A stretch of DNA of 64,000 bases from Phycicoccus sp. M110.8 (GCF_032464895.1 NZ_JAWDIC010000005.1:124001-188000), one strand, 5' to 3'; counted from the stretch's first letter, positions 9,792 to 17,382 are shown. The notes: a model not told the origin generated them from the sequence alone. Numbers and translations are program-made.

Positions 9792-11246
9792 ATGCGTCGC
9801 GCCAAGATCGTGTGCACCCTCGGCCCGGCCGTCTCCACCCCCGAGAAGATCCGCGAGCTGGTCGACGCGGGGATGGACGTGGCCCGGCTCAACCTCTCGC
9901 ACGGCGAGTACGCCGAGCACGAGCGGATCTACAAGGAGATCCGACGGGCGAGCGACGAGACCGGCCACGCGGTCGGGGTCCTCGTCGACCTCCAGGGCCC
10001 CAAGATCCGCACCGGCCGGTTCAGCTCGGGCCCGGTCTCGCTCGCGAACGGCGACACGTTCACCATCACCACCCGCGAGGTCGACGGCACCCAGGACGAG
10101 GTCGGCACCACGTACAAGGGGCTGCCCGGTGACGTCCGCCCCGGCGACGTCCTCCTGATCGACGACGGCAAGGTGGCGCTGCAGGCCACCGAGGTGACCG
10201 ACACCGACGTGCGCTGCACCGTCACCGTCGGCGGCACGGTGTCCAACAACAAGGGCATCAACCTCCCCGGCGTGGCCGTGTCCGTCCCCGCGCTGTCCGA
10301 GAAGGACAAGGAGGACCTGCGCTGGGCCTTGCGGCTGCGCGCCGACATGATCGCGCTGTCCTTCGTGCGGTCCGCCGCCGACCTCGACGACGTCTACGAG
10401 GTCATGGACGAGGTCGGGGTCCGGCTGCCGGTCATCGCCAAGATCGAGAAGCCGCAGGCGGTCGAGGCGCTCACCGAGATCATCCAGGCCTTCGACGGCG
10501 TCATGGTCGCCCGCGGTGACCTCGGCGTCGAGCTGCCGCTCGAGGACGTCCCGATCGTGCAGAAGCGCGCCATCGAGATTGCCCGCCGCCAGGCCAAGCC
10601 GGTCATCGTCGCCACCCAGGTGCTCGAGTCGATGATCGAGAACCCGCGCCCCACCCGGGCCGAGGCCTCCGACGCCGCCAACGCCGTCCTCGACGGCGCG
10701 GACGCGCTCATGCTGTCGGGCGAGACGAGCGTCGGCGCCTACGCCATCGAGGCCGTCCGCACCATGGCCCGCATCATCGAGAGCACCGAGGAGCACGGGC
10801 TCGAGCGGATCCCGCCGCTCGGCACCCAGCCGCACACCATGGGCGGCGCCGTGTCCCGCGCGGCTGTCGAGATCGGCGACCTGCTCGGGGCCAAGTTCCT
10901 CATCACCTTCACCCAGTCCGGCGACACGGCCAAGCGCATGTCGCGCATGCGGCCCCGCATCCCCATGCTCGCCTTCACGCCCGAGCAGCACACCCGGTCG
11001 CGGCTGGCCCTGGCCTGGGGCATCGAGACCTTCCTCGTGCCGATGGCGCGGCACACCGACCAGATGGCCCTGCAGGTCGACCGGTCCCTGCTCGCCGAGG
11101 GGCGCGCCCAGGAGGGCGACCTCGTCATCCTCGTGGCGGGCTCCCCGCCCGGCATCCCCGGGTCCACGAACGCCCTGCGCGTGCACAAGATGGGCGACGC
11201 GGTCAACGGTGTGGCCCCGGCATACGAGGACCTCAACGAGCTCTGA
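9792..11246 (+). CDS. pyk: Pyruvate kinase
   Basis: 484 residues. It makes pyruvate and ATP from phosphoenolpyruvate and ADP at the end of glycolysis. The landmarks are AKIVCTLGPA at the N terminus, LVDLQGPKIRTG, the active-site signature IAKIEKPQAVEAL (catalytic Lys), VARGDLGVELP, the ATQVLESMI helix and SGETSVGAYAIEAV. A C-terminal regulatory-type alpha/beta domain is present. The start follows a -10 hexamer by six bases, so the mRNA is predicted to be leaderless. It stands alone, with a tRNA gene downstream. Confidence 0.97.
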   Translation: MRRAKIVCTLGPAVSTPEKIRELVDAGMDVARLNLSHGEYAEHERIYKEIRRASDETGHAVGVLVDLQGPKIRTGRFSSGPVSLANGDTFTITTREVDGTQDEVGTTYKGLPGDVRPGDVLLIDDGKVALQATEVTDTDVRCTVTVGGTVSNNKGINLPGVAVSVPALSEKDKEDLRWALRLRADMIALSFVRSAADLDDVYEVMDEVGVRLPVIAKIEKPQAVEALTEIIQAFDGVMVARGDLGVELPLEDVPIVQKRAIEIARRQAKPVIVATQVLESMIENPRPTRAEASDAANAVLDGADALMLSGETSVGAYAIEAVRTMARIIESTEEHGLERIPPLGTQPHTMGGAVSRAAVEIGDLLGAKFLITFTQSGDTAKRMSRMRPRIPMLAFTPEQHTRSRLALAWGIETFLVPMARHTDQMALQVDRSLLAEGRAQEGDLVILVAGSPPGIPGSTNALRVHKMGDAVNGVAPAYEDLNEL

Positions 11247-11286
11247 GGCACGCGCCGGGGTGGCCCGGTGCGGCCGCGCGCCTTTG

Positions 11287-11292
11287 TATGCT
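11287..11292 (+). promoter_or_regulatory. Probable tRNA-Leu promoter -10 (TATGCT)
   Basis: TATGCT lies 46 bases upstream of the mature tRNA 5' end in a short AT-richer patch (TTTGTATGCT). A transcription start near 11299 would leave about 40 bases of 5' extension for RNase P to remove. Confidence 0.5.
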
Positions 11293-11338
11293 GTGCGCGC
11301 GCCTGCGGGCGCCCGTGCCGGCTGCGGATGCCGGCCCG

Positions 11339-11421
11339 GCCGGAGTGGTGGAATGGCAGACACGGGGCACTCAAAATGCTCTGCCCGCAAGGGCGTGGGG
11401 GTTCGAGTCCCCCCTTCGGCA
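11339..11421 (+). tRNA. tRNA-Leu (anticodon CAA)
   Basis: Acceptor stem GCCGGAG pairs with CTTCGGC, with A as discriminator base. The anticodon stem GGGCA/TGCTC encloses the loop CTCAAAA, giving anticodon CAA, which reads UUG. A long class-II variable arm (from TGCCCGCAAGGGCGT) and the T-loop GTTCGAGTC are present. CCA is not encoded; the bases after the discriminator are CCG. UUG is a rare leucine codon in this DNA. An 11-base-pair terminator hairpin follows. Confidence 0.95.
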
Positions 11422-11429
11422 CCGCGACC

Positions 11430-11456
11430 GCACCCCGCCCCGACCGGGCGGGGTGC
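11430..11456 (+). terminator. Terminator hairpin after tRNA-Leu
   Basis: Perfect arms GCACCCCGCCC (11430-11440) and GGGCGGGGTGC (11446-11456) around a five-base loop, eight bases after the tRNA. Confidence 0.7.
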
Positions 11457-11480
11457 GCTGCGTTCTGCTGGACTGGGCTG

Positions 11481-11876
11481 GTGAACAGAGGGCGGCCCGT
11501 GTTCGTGCTGCACGAGCACCAGCGACCGCGGCACCACTTCGACCTGCGGCTCGAGCAGGACGGCGTGCTGCGGTCCTGGGCCGTGCCCAGGGGCCTGCCC
11601 ACGCGCCCCGGCGCAGACCGGCTCGCGGTCCCCGTCGACGACCACGACCTGGGGCACGCGACCTACGAGGACGCCACGAAGTCCATCGCCGACACGGGCT
11701 GGTGGGAGCTGGAGGACCGGGACGAGCGGCGGTTCGTCTTCGTGCTCCACGGTCGCGGCGGCGCGCGCCGGTACGCACTCATCAGCACCGGGCAGGGCGC
11801 ACTGCTGCACCTGCTCAAGGACCAGCCCACCGACCAGGCGGCCGACCAACCAGCCGACGAGTCGGACCCGGCCTAG
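11481..11876 (+). CDS. Stand-alone LigD-type 3'-phosphoesterase (PE) domain protein
   Basis: 131 residues resembling only the phosphoesterase domain of the bacterial NHEJ protein LigD (DNA polymerase ligase N-terminal family). The FVLHEHQRPRHHFDLRLEQ block with its His/Asp/Arg residues and SWAVPRGLP are family hallmarks, and VPVDDHDLGHATYE matches the conserved DH segment. The usual IPEGEYGAG loop after that His is replaced by a short divergent stretch, so catalysis is uncertain. No ligase or polymerase domain or Ku gene is nearby. GTG 11481 is the first plausible start. The tail is Asp/Gln/Ala-rich. The stop codon lies in a CCTAGG palindrome shared with the opposite-strand gene. Confidence 0.8.
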   Translation: MNRGRPVFVLHEHQRPRHHFDLRLEQDGVLRSWAVPRGLPTRPGADRLAVPVDDHDLGHATYEDATKSIADTGWWELEDRDERRFVFVLHGRGGARRYALISTGQGALLHLLKDQPTDQAADQPADESDPA

Positions 11877-12754
11877 GTCCAGCCGGTCGTGTGCACGGCG
11901 CACCGGCCCGGGGTGTGGGTGCTGCGCCGCCGGACGGCCGTCCGGACCGCCCAGCGCACGCGCCGGCGCGCCAGCAGCAGGACCACTCCGAGCCACAGGG
12001 CGATCGCCCACCCGCGTGGGCCGACTGGCGGGTCCGGCGGGGGAGGGTAGCCACCGTCGTCGAGCCCCGCCGCCTGCTCGAAGTGGTTCTCCGACCCGGG
12101 GTAGAGGGTGTCGTCGACGAGGTAGAGCACCGGCAGCAGCGCGATGCCGCCGAGGATGCTGCACACGGCCCACTGGTCGACGTGCCGCGACTCGTGCAGG
12201 GCGAGCTCGCGTGCCCGCACCGGGTTGATCCGGGGCTCGGGGGAGGCGAGGAACACCTCGCCGACCATGCTCCCGGCCTTGTGCTCGGCCTGGGGCACGA
12301 ACGCCAGGGTGATCGGTGGGTCCCCGACGCTGCACAGGCCCCGTCCACGGAGCTCGACGAAGCCCAGGGCGAGGCCGCTCACCGGCGCAGTCATCACCGA
12401 CCGGAGGGTGGCCCAGGCAGCGGGCCGGCTGGGCGCCCTGGGGTCGATGACCCGCCGGCCCTCGGCGATCGACGTGTCGGCCACGCAGGCCGGCAGCTCC
12501 CGGGCCCGCTGTGACACCCGCAGCCCGAACCCGCCCACCGACAGCACGGCGAGGACGACCATCCCGGCGAGCAGTCGCCGGTGCCGGCGCTGGCACAGCT
12601 CGCAGGCCAGCACCCGGCGAGGTCGCAGGAAGCGGGTGCGGGGCAGCACGAGGAACAGCCCGACGAGCCCGCCGCCGAGGAAGGCGACCACCGCCCAGAC
12701 GACGCGCATCGCGGCAGAGGTCGGCCGGTGGCGGGGACGGGGGAAGTCGCCCAC
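11873..12754 (-). CDS. Integral membrane protein with HExxH zinc-peptidase-like motif
   Basis: 293 residues, not assigned to a named family. Two N-terminal hydrophobic segments (about 16-36 and 62-80) flank the basic, Cys-containing stretch ACELCQRRHR. A long non-cytoplasmic region carries LALHESRHVDQWAV, a perfect HExxH, followed by a membrane segment and then NHFEQAAGL, whose Glu could be the third zinc ligand, much as in DUF4157-type HExxH domains. A final hydrophobic segment precedes a basic tail. GTG 12754 is chosen because GGAGG precedes it by five bases; an ATG 15 codons in is the alternative. Function unknown; a membrane metallopeptidase is an inference. Confidence 0.75.
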   Translation of the reverse strand: MGDFPRPRHRPTSAAMRVVWAVVAFLGGGLVGLFLVLPRTRFLRPRRVLACELCQRRHRRLLAGMVVLAVLSVGGFGLRVSQRARELPACVADTSIAEGRRVIDPRAPSRPAAWATLRSVMTAPVSGLALGFVELRGRGLCSVGDPPITLAFVPQAEHKAGSMVGEVFLASPEPRINPVRARELALHESRHVDQWAVCSILGGIALLPVLYLVDDTLYPGSENHFEQAAGLDDGGYPPPPDPPVGPRGWAIALWLGVVLLLARRRVRWAVRTAVRRRSTHTPGRCAVHTTGWT

Positions 12755-12919
12755 TGGCCCTCCAGGGTCCGGGCCCGGGGTCCGGGGCGTGCCCGGGCCG
12801 GGCGGTGGGGCCGGCGTCGCCGGTCGGCGCCATTCTCGCGCGGACCCGACCCCACCAGCCAGACCCGACCCGGAACCCCGGGCACATGCACCCGCAACGT
12901 GCCGTTAACGCGCGTCATC

Positions 12920-12925
12920 TAGGGT
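12920..12925 (+). promoter_or_regulatory. Leaderless promoter -10 of pdtaR (TAGGGT)
   Basis: TAGGGT followed by seven bases and GTG 12933, with no Shine-Dalgarno between. The 178-base gap to the divergent HExxH gene shows no other clear element. Confidence 0.6.
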
Positions 12926-12932
12926 TGTCCGG

Positions 12933-13556
12933 GTGAGCGAGACCCAGGCACAGACGCCCGCCGAGGACACCGCGGCCCCGACCGCCCTGCGCATCCTGGT
13001 CGCGGAGGACGAGGCCCTGATCCGCCTCGACCTGGCCGAGATGCTGACCGAGGCCGGCTACGAGGTCGTCGGCCAGGCCAGCAACGGCGAGCAGGCGGTG
13101 GAGATGGCCACCGAGCTGCAGCCCGACCTGGCCATCATGGACGTCAAGATGCCGGTCATGGACGGCATCACTGCCGCCGAGCAGATCGGCGCCGCCCGGA
13201 TCTGCCCGGTCGTCATGCTCACCGCCTTCAGCCAGACCGAGCTCGTCGAGCGGGCGCGCGACGCCGGCGTCATGGCGTACATCGTCAAGCCGTTCACCGC
13301 GAGCGACCTCGGCCCTGCCATCGACATCGCCCGCCACCGCTGGACCGAGGTCAAGGCCCTCGAGCAGGAGATCGCCGACCTCGGCGAGCGGCTGGAGACG
13401 CGCAAGGCCGTCGACCGGGCCAAGGGGATCCTGCAGAAGAAGCTCAAGATCAGCGAGGCCGAGGCGTTCCGCTGGATCCAGAAGACGGCCATGGACCGCC
13501 GCCTGGGCATGCGCGAGGTCGCCGACGCCGTCATCACGGGGATGGACAAGGCCTGA
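12933..13556 (+). CDS. pdtaR: ANTAR-domain response regulator, PdtaR-type
   Basis: 207 residues. Receiver domain (about 20-135) with acidic pair VAEDEALIRLD, phosphoacceptor Asp in AIMDVKMPVMDG, TA in MLTAFSQ and Lys in YIVKPF. The C-terminal ANTAR RNA-binding domain follows (about 145-205), with RAKGILQKKLKISEAEAF and WIQKTAMD. Members bind tandem hexaloop hairpins in mRNA leaders to antiterminate transcription and are phosphorylated by PdtaS-type kinases; no such kinase is adjacent. The 19-residue acidic/Ala N-terminal extension looks disordered. It ends two bases before a GNAT gene. Confidence 0.93.
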   Translation: MSETQAQTPAEDTAAPTALRILVAEDEALIRLDLAEMLTEAGYEVVGQASNGEQAVEMATELQPDLAIMDVKMPVMDGITAAEQIGAARICPVVMLTAFSQTELVERARDAGVMAYIVKPFTASDLGPAIDIARHRWTEVKALEQEIADLGERLETRKAVDRAKGILQKKLKISEAEAFRWIQKTAMDRRLGMREVADAVITGMDKA

Positions 13557-13558
13557 GC

Positions 13559-14089
13559 GTGGCGGTCACGGTCCGCGCCGCCACTGCCGACGACGCCGAG
13601 ACGCTGCACGTCGTGGCCGCTGCCACGTTCGCGCTCGCCTGCCCGCCGCACGTCACGCCGGAGTCGGTGGCCACGTTCGTCGCAGACGTCCTGTCGGTTG
13701 ACTGCTTCCGGCGCTACCTCGCCGACCCGGCGCGGAACCTGTTCCTCGCCGAGGACGAGGAGCAGCCCGCGGGCTACGCGATGCTCGTGGCCGGCGAGCC
13801 TGCGGACGGGGACGTCCGGGCGGCGCTGCGGCTGCGACCCACCGCCGAGCTGTCGAAGATCTACGTCGTGCCCGGCCACCACGGGGCAGGAGTGAGCCGG
13901 CTGCTCATGGACGCGGCGCTCGACTCGGCGGGTCGTCGCGGGGCGGTCGGCGTGTGGCTCGGCGTCAACCAGCTCAACGAGCGTGCGCAGCGGTTCTACC
14001 GCAAGAGCGGCTTCGAGCAGGTCGGCACCAAGCGCTTCCTCGTGGGGGACCGGTACGAGGACGACTACGTGTTCGAGCGGCCGCTGTGA
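13559..14089 (+). CDS. GNAT-family N-acetyltransferase
   Basis: 176 residues covering one GNAT fold. Motif A is ELSKIYVVPGHHGAGVSRLL (about residues 99-118), whose GHHGAGVSR loop binds the CoA pyrophosphate; motif B is NERAQRFYRKSGFEQVG. The acceptor is not evident; C-terminal GTKRFLVGDRYEDDYVFER resembles small-molecule or peptide acetyltransferases. The GTG start lies two bases after the pdtaR stop, so it is probably co-transcribed with the regulator. Confidence 0.88.
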   Translation: MAVTVRAATADDAETLHVVAAATFALACPPHVTPESVATFVADVLSVDCFRRYLADPARNLFLAEDEEQPAGYAMLVAGEPADGDVRAALRLRPTAELSKIYVVPGHHGAGVSRLLMDAALDSAGRRGAVGVWLGVNQLNERAQRFYRKSGFEQVGTKRFLVGDRYEDDYVFERPL

Positions 14090-14116
14090 GCTGCTGCCGG
14101 GCCCGAGCGGGGGCCG

Positions 14117-14164
14117 TCAACAATGGTTGCCGAACGCAATCTCATCCATCCGGACGATTGTTGA
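14117..14164. repeat. Spaced inverted repeat TCAACAAT / ATTGTTGA
   Basis: Perfect 8-base arms at 14117-14124 and 14157-14164 separated by 32 bases in an AT-rich island between the two GNAT genes. It may be an operator or weak terminator; no T-run follows. The CAACA core recurs in the palindromes at 14887, 16843 and 54848. Confidence 0.45.
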
Positions 14165-14198
14165 AACCGCACCCTTTCCCGAGAGTCGTCAGTGGGCC

Positions 14199-14245
14199 TA
14201 GAGTCCTCCTTCGGGTGCCCGACCGGGTGCCTGACATCGGTCGGG
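14199..14245 (+). promoter_or_regulatory. Promoter -10 (TAGAGT) and leader hairpin of second GNAT gene
   Basis: TAGAGT at 14199-14204 predicts a start near 14211 and a leader of about 80 bases. The leader contains a perfect hairpin, CCCGACC 14218-14224 with GGTCGGG 14239-14245, upstream of a strong Shine-Dalgarno GGAGGAG (14281-14287). Confidence 0.45.
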
Positions 14246-14291
14246 GGGGCCGAGCCTGCAGGAGCTTGACCAACGACCTTGGAGGAGTCTT

Positions 14292-14876
14292 GTGAGCCGT
14301 CCCTCGATCAGCGTGAAGCGTGTGGGTCAGGACGAGGAGCGATCCTTCGCCGAGCTCTGGATGGCGTCGAGGGTCGAGGCCGGGGTGAGCCCGGAGGTCG
14401 CGTCCCGCGCCGCCTCCGAGGGGCGGATCACCGCAGCCCTGCACCGCGAGGACGTCCGGGCGTACGTCGCCCTCAGCGACGGGCAGGCCGTCGGCTTCGC
14501 CGTCGCCGCCACGAGCCCGTTCTCCGCGCTGACGGACGCGCCCTGCGTGACCATCGACCAGCTCTACGTGGCGCCTGAGCAGCGCAAGCACGGCGTGGCC
14601 CGGCAGCTGATGACCGCCGTGACCCTGTATGCCGACTCGCGCGGCTGCGAGCAGATCGGCTGCAACGTGCCGGCGCAGCACCGCGAGGCCAACCGGTTCT
14701 TCGCCCGCCTCGGCTTCAGCTCCCAGGTGGTGCGGCGGATCACGACGGTCTCGGCGCTGCGTCGCCGGCTCGGCACCGACGAGCGGCACCACGCCTCGCT
14801 CGAGCAGCTGCTGCACCGCCGCCGGTCGCTGCGGGCCAGGGCCCGCGCCACCGCCGGCAGCCGCCTCGCCGGCTGA
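14292..14876 (+). CDS. GNAT-family N-acetyltransferase
   Basis: 194 residues. The GNAT core has motif A TIDQLYVAPEQRKHGVARQL (QRKHGVA acetyl-CoA loop, about residues 94-105) and motif B HREANRFFARLGFSSQVV. The last 45 residues are very basic (LRRRLGTDERHH, HRRRSLRARARA) and may contact nucleic acid or ribosome. The GTG start is fixed by GGAGGAG four bases upstream. Unlike its neighbours it has its own AT-rich promoter region with a structured leader. Substrate unknown. Confidence 0.87.
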   Translation: MSRPSISVKRVGQDEERSFAELWMASRVEAGVSPEVASRAASEGRITAALHREDVRAYVALSDGQAVGFAVAATSPFSALTDAPCVTIDQLYVAPEQRKHGVARQLMTAVTLYADSRGCEQIGCNVPAQHREANRFFARLGFSSQVVRRITTVSALRRRLGTDERHHASLEQLLHRRRSLRARARATAGSRLAG

Positions 14877-14886
14877 CCCACCCTTC

Positions 14887-14959
14887 GCGCAAAACAACGG
14901 TTGCGCGGCATACCTCGGGTTGTTGTCCCGCGGTATGCCGCGCAACCGTTGTTTTGCGC
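14887..14959. repeat. 73-base palindrome with 28-base perfect arms
   Basis: Arms 14887-14914 and 14932-14959 are perfect complements around a 17-base centre that itself folds (CGGG/CCCG). Arms begin GCGCAAAACAACGGTTGCGC and end in GGCATACC. It lies between convergent genes, ten bases after the GNAT stop and 30 before the symporter stop, so a bidirectional terminator is the simple reading. It is much longer than needed, however, and carries the GTATGCCG motif in both arms. Confidence 0.9.
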
Positions 14960-14989
14960 TCGGGGCGCGCACGGGCGGCGGTCGTGCCG

Positions 14990-16474
14990 TCAGCCCACCG
15001 TCACGCGCTGCTCGACCGGCTCGGCTGCGGTCGCGCCCACGGTCGACCGGGTGCCGGCGGAGACCGCCGCGCAGACCACGATGTTCGCGAGCAGGGCGAC
15101 GATGCCCACGTTGAGGTGCTCCCACGAGGTCGGGACGAAGGGGAAGACGTCGCCGACCGTGTGCTCACCCAGGGTCAGCCAGGCGACGACGACGGTGCCG
15201 GTCAGCATCCCGGCTCCCGCGCCCCACTTGGTGACGGGGTTGGTGCGCAGCAGGCTCATGATCATCGCGGGGAACAGCTGGGTCACGAAGGCGTAGCCGA
15301 GCAGCAGCAGGTTGACGATGGCGCTCCCGCCCTGGAAGGTCAGGAACAGGGCGACCGCCGTCACCAGCGGCACGCACAGCCGGGCCAGCGAGGTCACCCG
15401 CGTGTCCGAGGCCCCCGGCACGTAGTCCTGGTAGACGTTCTTGGCCAGCATGGTGGCGCAGGTCGTCAGGAGCATGGCGCCGGGCACCAGCGCGCAGAAC
15501 AGCCCGGCTGCCCCGACGAGCCCGACCACCACGGGCGGGAAGGCGTCCCGGGTGACGGCGAGCAGCGACAGGTCGCCGTTCTTGAGGCCGGGGACGACGA
15601 GCACCGCGGCCAGGCCGGTGAAGAAGACGAAGAGCAGGACCAGCTGGTACAGCGGCAGGAACGAGGCGTTGCGGCGGAAGGTCTTCTCGTCCTTGGAGGA
15701 GTAGATGGCCCCGAAGTAGTGGGGCCACATGAAGAAGCCGAGGGTCGACAGCAGGATCGACGTGATGAACCAACCGGTGTCGTGGGCGGGGTCGTGCAGG
15801 CTGAGGAAGTCCGCCTGGTGCGCCTGCACCCGCTGGAACATCTGGGGGATGCCGCCGAAGTAGTGGTACGGCAGGTACGTGCCGATCCCCACGACCACGG
15901 CCAGCACCATGATGTCCTTGATCACGGCGTTCCACGCCGCCGAGTGGATGCCGGAGATCGCGACGTAGACGGCGAGGACGACGCCGCCGATCCAGATGGC
16001 GGCGGTGCGGTTGATCGACCCGTAGGAGGTCTCCTCGACGATGATGCCGAGGCCCGTGAGCTGCAGCTCGAGGTAGGGGATCATCGCGATGATCCCGATG
16101 ACCGCCACGATGAGCCCGAGGTTGCGGCTGCGGTACTTGCGGACGAACCAGTCGGGCTGGCTGAGCAGGCGCTCCTTCTTGGCGTAGCGCCAGATCGCCG
16201 GGGCGAGCCAGTACGAGAGCACGTAGGCCAGGGCGCCGTAGCAGAGGATGTAGAAGCTGGCCCCGCCGTGGCTGTACGCGTAGCCGCTGGCGCCCAGGAA
16301 GGTGAAGGTCGTGTAGATCTCACCGGCGAGGAGCAGGAAGACGAAGATCGAGCCGAAGCCGCGGCCGCCGACGGACCACTGCTCGAGGCTCATCTCCTTG
16401 CCCCGGCGGGACCACAGCCCCAGGCCGAGCGCGACGAGGAGGAACAGGCCGAGGACCGGCAGGGCGGCGTTCAC
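14990..16474 (-). CDS. Sodium:solute symporter (SSS) family permease, MctP-like
   Basis: 494 residues with about 13 membrane segments. SSS landmarks are WSVGGRGFGS after TM1, GEIYTTFTFLGASGYAY, the Na-binding-region AISGIHSAAWNAVIKDIMVL and GPGAM-like LFCALVPGAMLLTTCATM. Family members use a Na gradient to import monocarboxylates, acetate, proline or pantothenate; the DUF3311 partner directly upstream (4-base overlap) is typical of MctP-like monocarboxylate/acetate systems. No sensor-kinase extension is present. Substrate not determined. Confidence 0.9.
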   Translation of the reverse strand: MNAALPVLGLFLLVALGLGLWSRRGKEMSLEQWSVGGRGFGSIFVFLLLAGEIYTTFTFLGASGYAYSHGGASFYILCYGALAYVLSYWLAPAIWRYAKKERLLSQPDWFVRKYRSRNLGLIVAVIGIIAMIPYLELQLTGLGIIVEETSYGSINRTAAIWIGGVVLAVYVAISGIHSAAWNAVIKDIMVLAVVVGIGTYLPYHYFGGIPQMFQRVQAHQADFLSLHDPAHDTGWFITSILLSTLGFFMWPHYFGAIYSSKDEKTFRRNASFLPLYQLVLLFVFFTGLAAVLVVPGLKNGDLSLLAVTRDAFPPVVVGLVGAAGLFCALVPGAMLLTTCATMLAKNVYQDYVPGASDTRVTSLARLCVPLVTAVALFLTFQGGSAIVNLLLLGYAFVTQLFPAMIMSLLRTNPVTKWGAGAGMLTGTVVVAWLTLGEHTVGDVFPFVPTSWEHLNVGIVALLANIVVCAAVSAGTRSTVGATAAEPVEQRVTVG

Positions 16475-16716
16475 CGGAGCTCCTCCGCCCGGTTGCGCGG
16501 GTCGGTGAGGTAGACGACCGACATGCAGACGGCGGTGAGGGCCACCCAGAGCACGATCCAGAAGAGCAGGAACGGCAGCCCGAGCACGAACGGCTCGACC
16601 CGGTTCGCCGCCGGCGCGAGCACGAGCATCCCGACCCAGGGCAGGGCCGCCAGGACGAGGCGTCCCGCGCTCCCGGGTTGGAGCCGCCGGGGGGTGTCAC
16701 TGCGTGGCTGCGTCAT
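16471..16716 (-). CDS. DUF3311 small membrane protein, symporter partner
   Basis: 81 residues with two hydrophobic helices: LVLAALPWVGMLVLAPAANR and FVLGLPFLLFWIVLWVALTA. The VYLTDPRN end is typical of DUF3311, which commonly precedes SSS permeases. ATG 16716 is preferred over a longer ORF because GAAGGG lies just upstream. Its stop overlaps the permease start by four bases. Probable role: accessory or assembly subunit of the transporter. Confidence 0.85.
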   Translation of the reverse strand: MTQPRSDTPRRLQPGSAGRLVLAALPWVGMLVLAPAANRVEPFVLGLPFLLFWIVLWVALTAVCMSVVYLTDPRNRAEELR

Positions 16717-16741
16717 GTCGTGCCCTTCGGTCGTTCCGGTG

Positions 16742-16761
16742 TGCGGAAGAGACCTTCCGCA
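16742..16761. promoter_or_regulatory. Operator-like palindrome TGCGGAAG-N4-CTTCCGCA
   Basis: Perfect 8-base arms, four-base spacer, 26 bases upstream of the DUF3311/symporter start codon. The size and position suit a dimeric repressor of the transport operon. IclR/GntR-type factors use such sites, but the regulator gene is not in this window. Confidence 0.55.
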
Positions 16762-16842
16762 TGTCAGAACACCATCCTCGGGCCAACCGGACACGTCAAG
16801 ACATTGCCCTCAATTCGGACAGCGTTTGGCGTTGCAGGACAA

Positions 16843-16869
16843 CGGGATTCAACACTCTGTTGAATCCCG
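16843..16869. repeat. 12-base-arm hairpin CGGGATTCAACA/TGTTGAATCCCG
   Basis: Perfect arms 16843-16854 and 16858-16869 with a three-base loop, between the thioesterase stop (16917) and the symporter operon. It probably terminates the thioesterase transcript on the minus strand. The AT-rich core stands out against the GC-rich surroundings. Confidence 0.65.
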
Positions 16870-16916
16870 CGGCTCCGGCGTCGGGTGCCGGGCGGGCGTC
16901 AGGCGCCGGGCGCGCG

Positions 16917-17363
16917 TCAGGCGCCGGGGCGGGGCGCGCCGGGAGGGGCGTCGCGCAGCAGGCAGGTGATGCGGCAGGTGCACACGCGGTGGTCGTGGTC
17001 GTCGGTCACGACGATCTCGTACGACGCCAGCGTGCTGCCGAGGGAGAGCGCGGTCGCGGTCCCGGTGACGAAGCCGGACCGCGCGGCGCGGTGGTGCGTG
17101 GCGTTGATGTCCAGGCCGACCGCGATCCGCTCCGGCCCGGCGTGCAGCGCCGACCCGATCGAGCCGAGGGTCTCCGCCAGCACCACCGACGCCCCGCCGT
17201 GCAGCAGGCCGTAGGGCTGGGTGTTGCCCTCGACCGGCATGCGGGCGACGACCCGCTCGGGGGAGGCCTCGAGGATCTCGATCTCCATCCGCTTCATGAG
17301 CGAGTTCGGGTTCATCGTCTCGAGGGCCTCGAGGAAGGCCTCGTGGTTCGTCGTGTCGGTCAC
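16917..17363 (-). CDS. PaaI-family hotdog thioesterase
   Basis: 148 residues forming a single hotdog fold. The signature LLHGGASVVLAETLGSIGSA (residues about 53-72) contains the HGG and catalytic acidic residue typical of PaaI/YbdB-type acyl-CoA thioesterases, followed by INATHHRAARSGFVTGTATA. Likely role: hydrolysis of aromatic or hydroxyl acyl-CoA esters. It diverges from polA, with only 19 bases between the start codons. Its 3' end runs into an 18-base imperfect tandem repeat (16879-16928) that includes the stop codon. Confidence 0.88.
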   Translation of the reverse strand: MTDTTNHEAFLEALETMNPNSLMKRMEIEILEASPERVVARMPVEGNTQPYGLLHGGASVVLAETLGSIGSALHAGPERIAVGLDINATHHRAARSGFVTGTATALSLGSTLASYEIVVTDDHDHRVCTCRITCLLRDAPPGAPRPGA

Positions 17364-17369
17364 GGGCCC

Positions 17370-17375
17370 TAGGCT
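17370..17375 (+). promoter_or_regulatory. Leaderless promoter -10 of polA (TAGGCT)
   Basis: TAGGCT followed by seven bases and GTG 17383. The whole divergent region to the thioesterase gene is 19 bases, so any -35 contact lies inside the thioesterase coding sequence. Confidence 0.6.
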
Positions 17376-17382
17376 GCCACGT

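Noticed and set aside
16879-16928. 18-base imperfect tandem repeat (about three units of CGTCAGGCGCCGGG)
   Set aside because: Short GC-rich slippage repeat at the end of the thioesterase gene; only three degenerate units and no sign of function.
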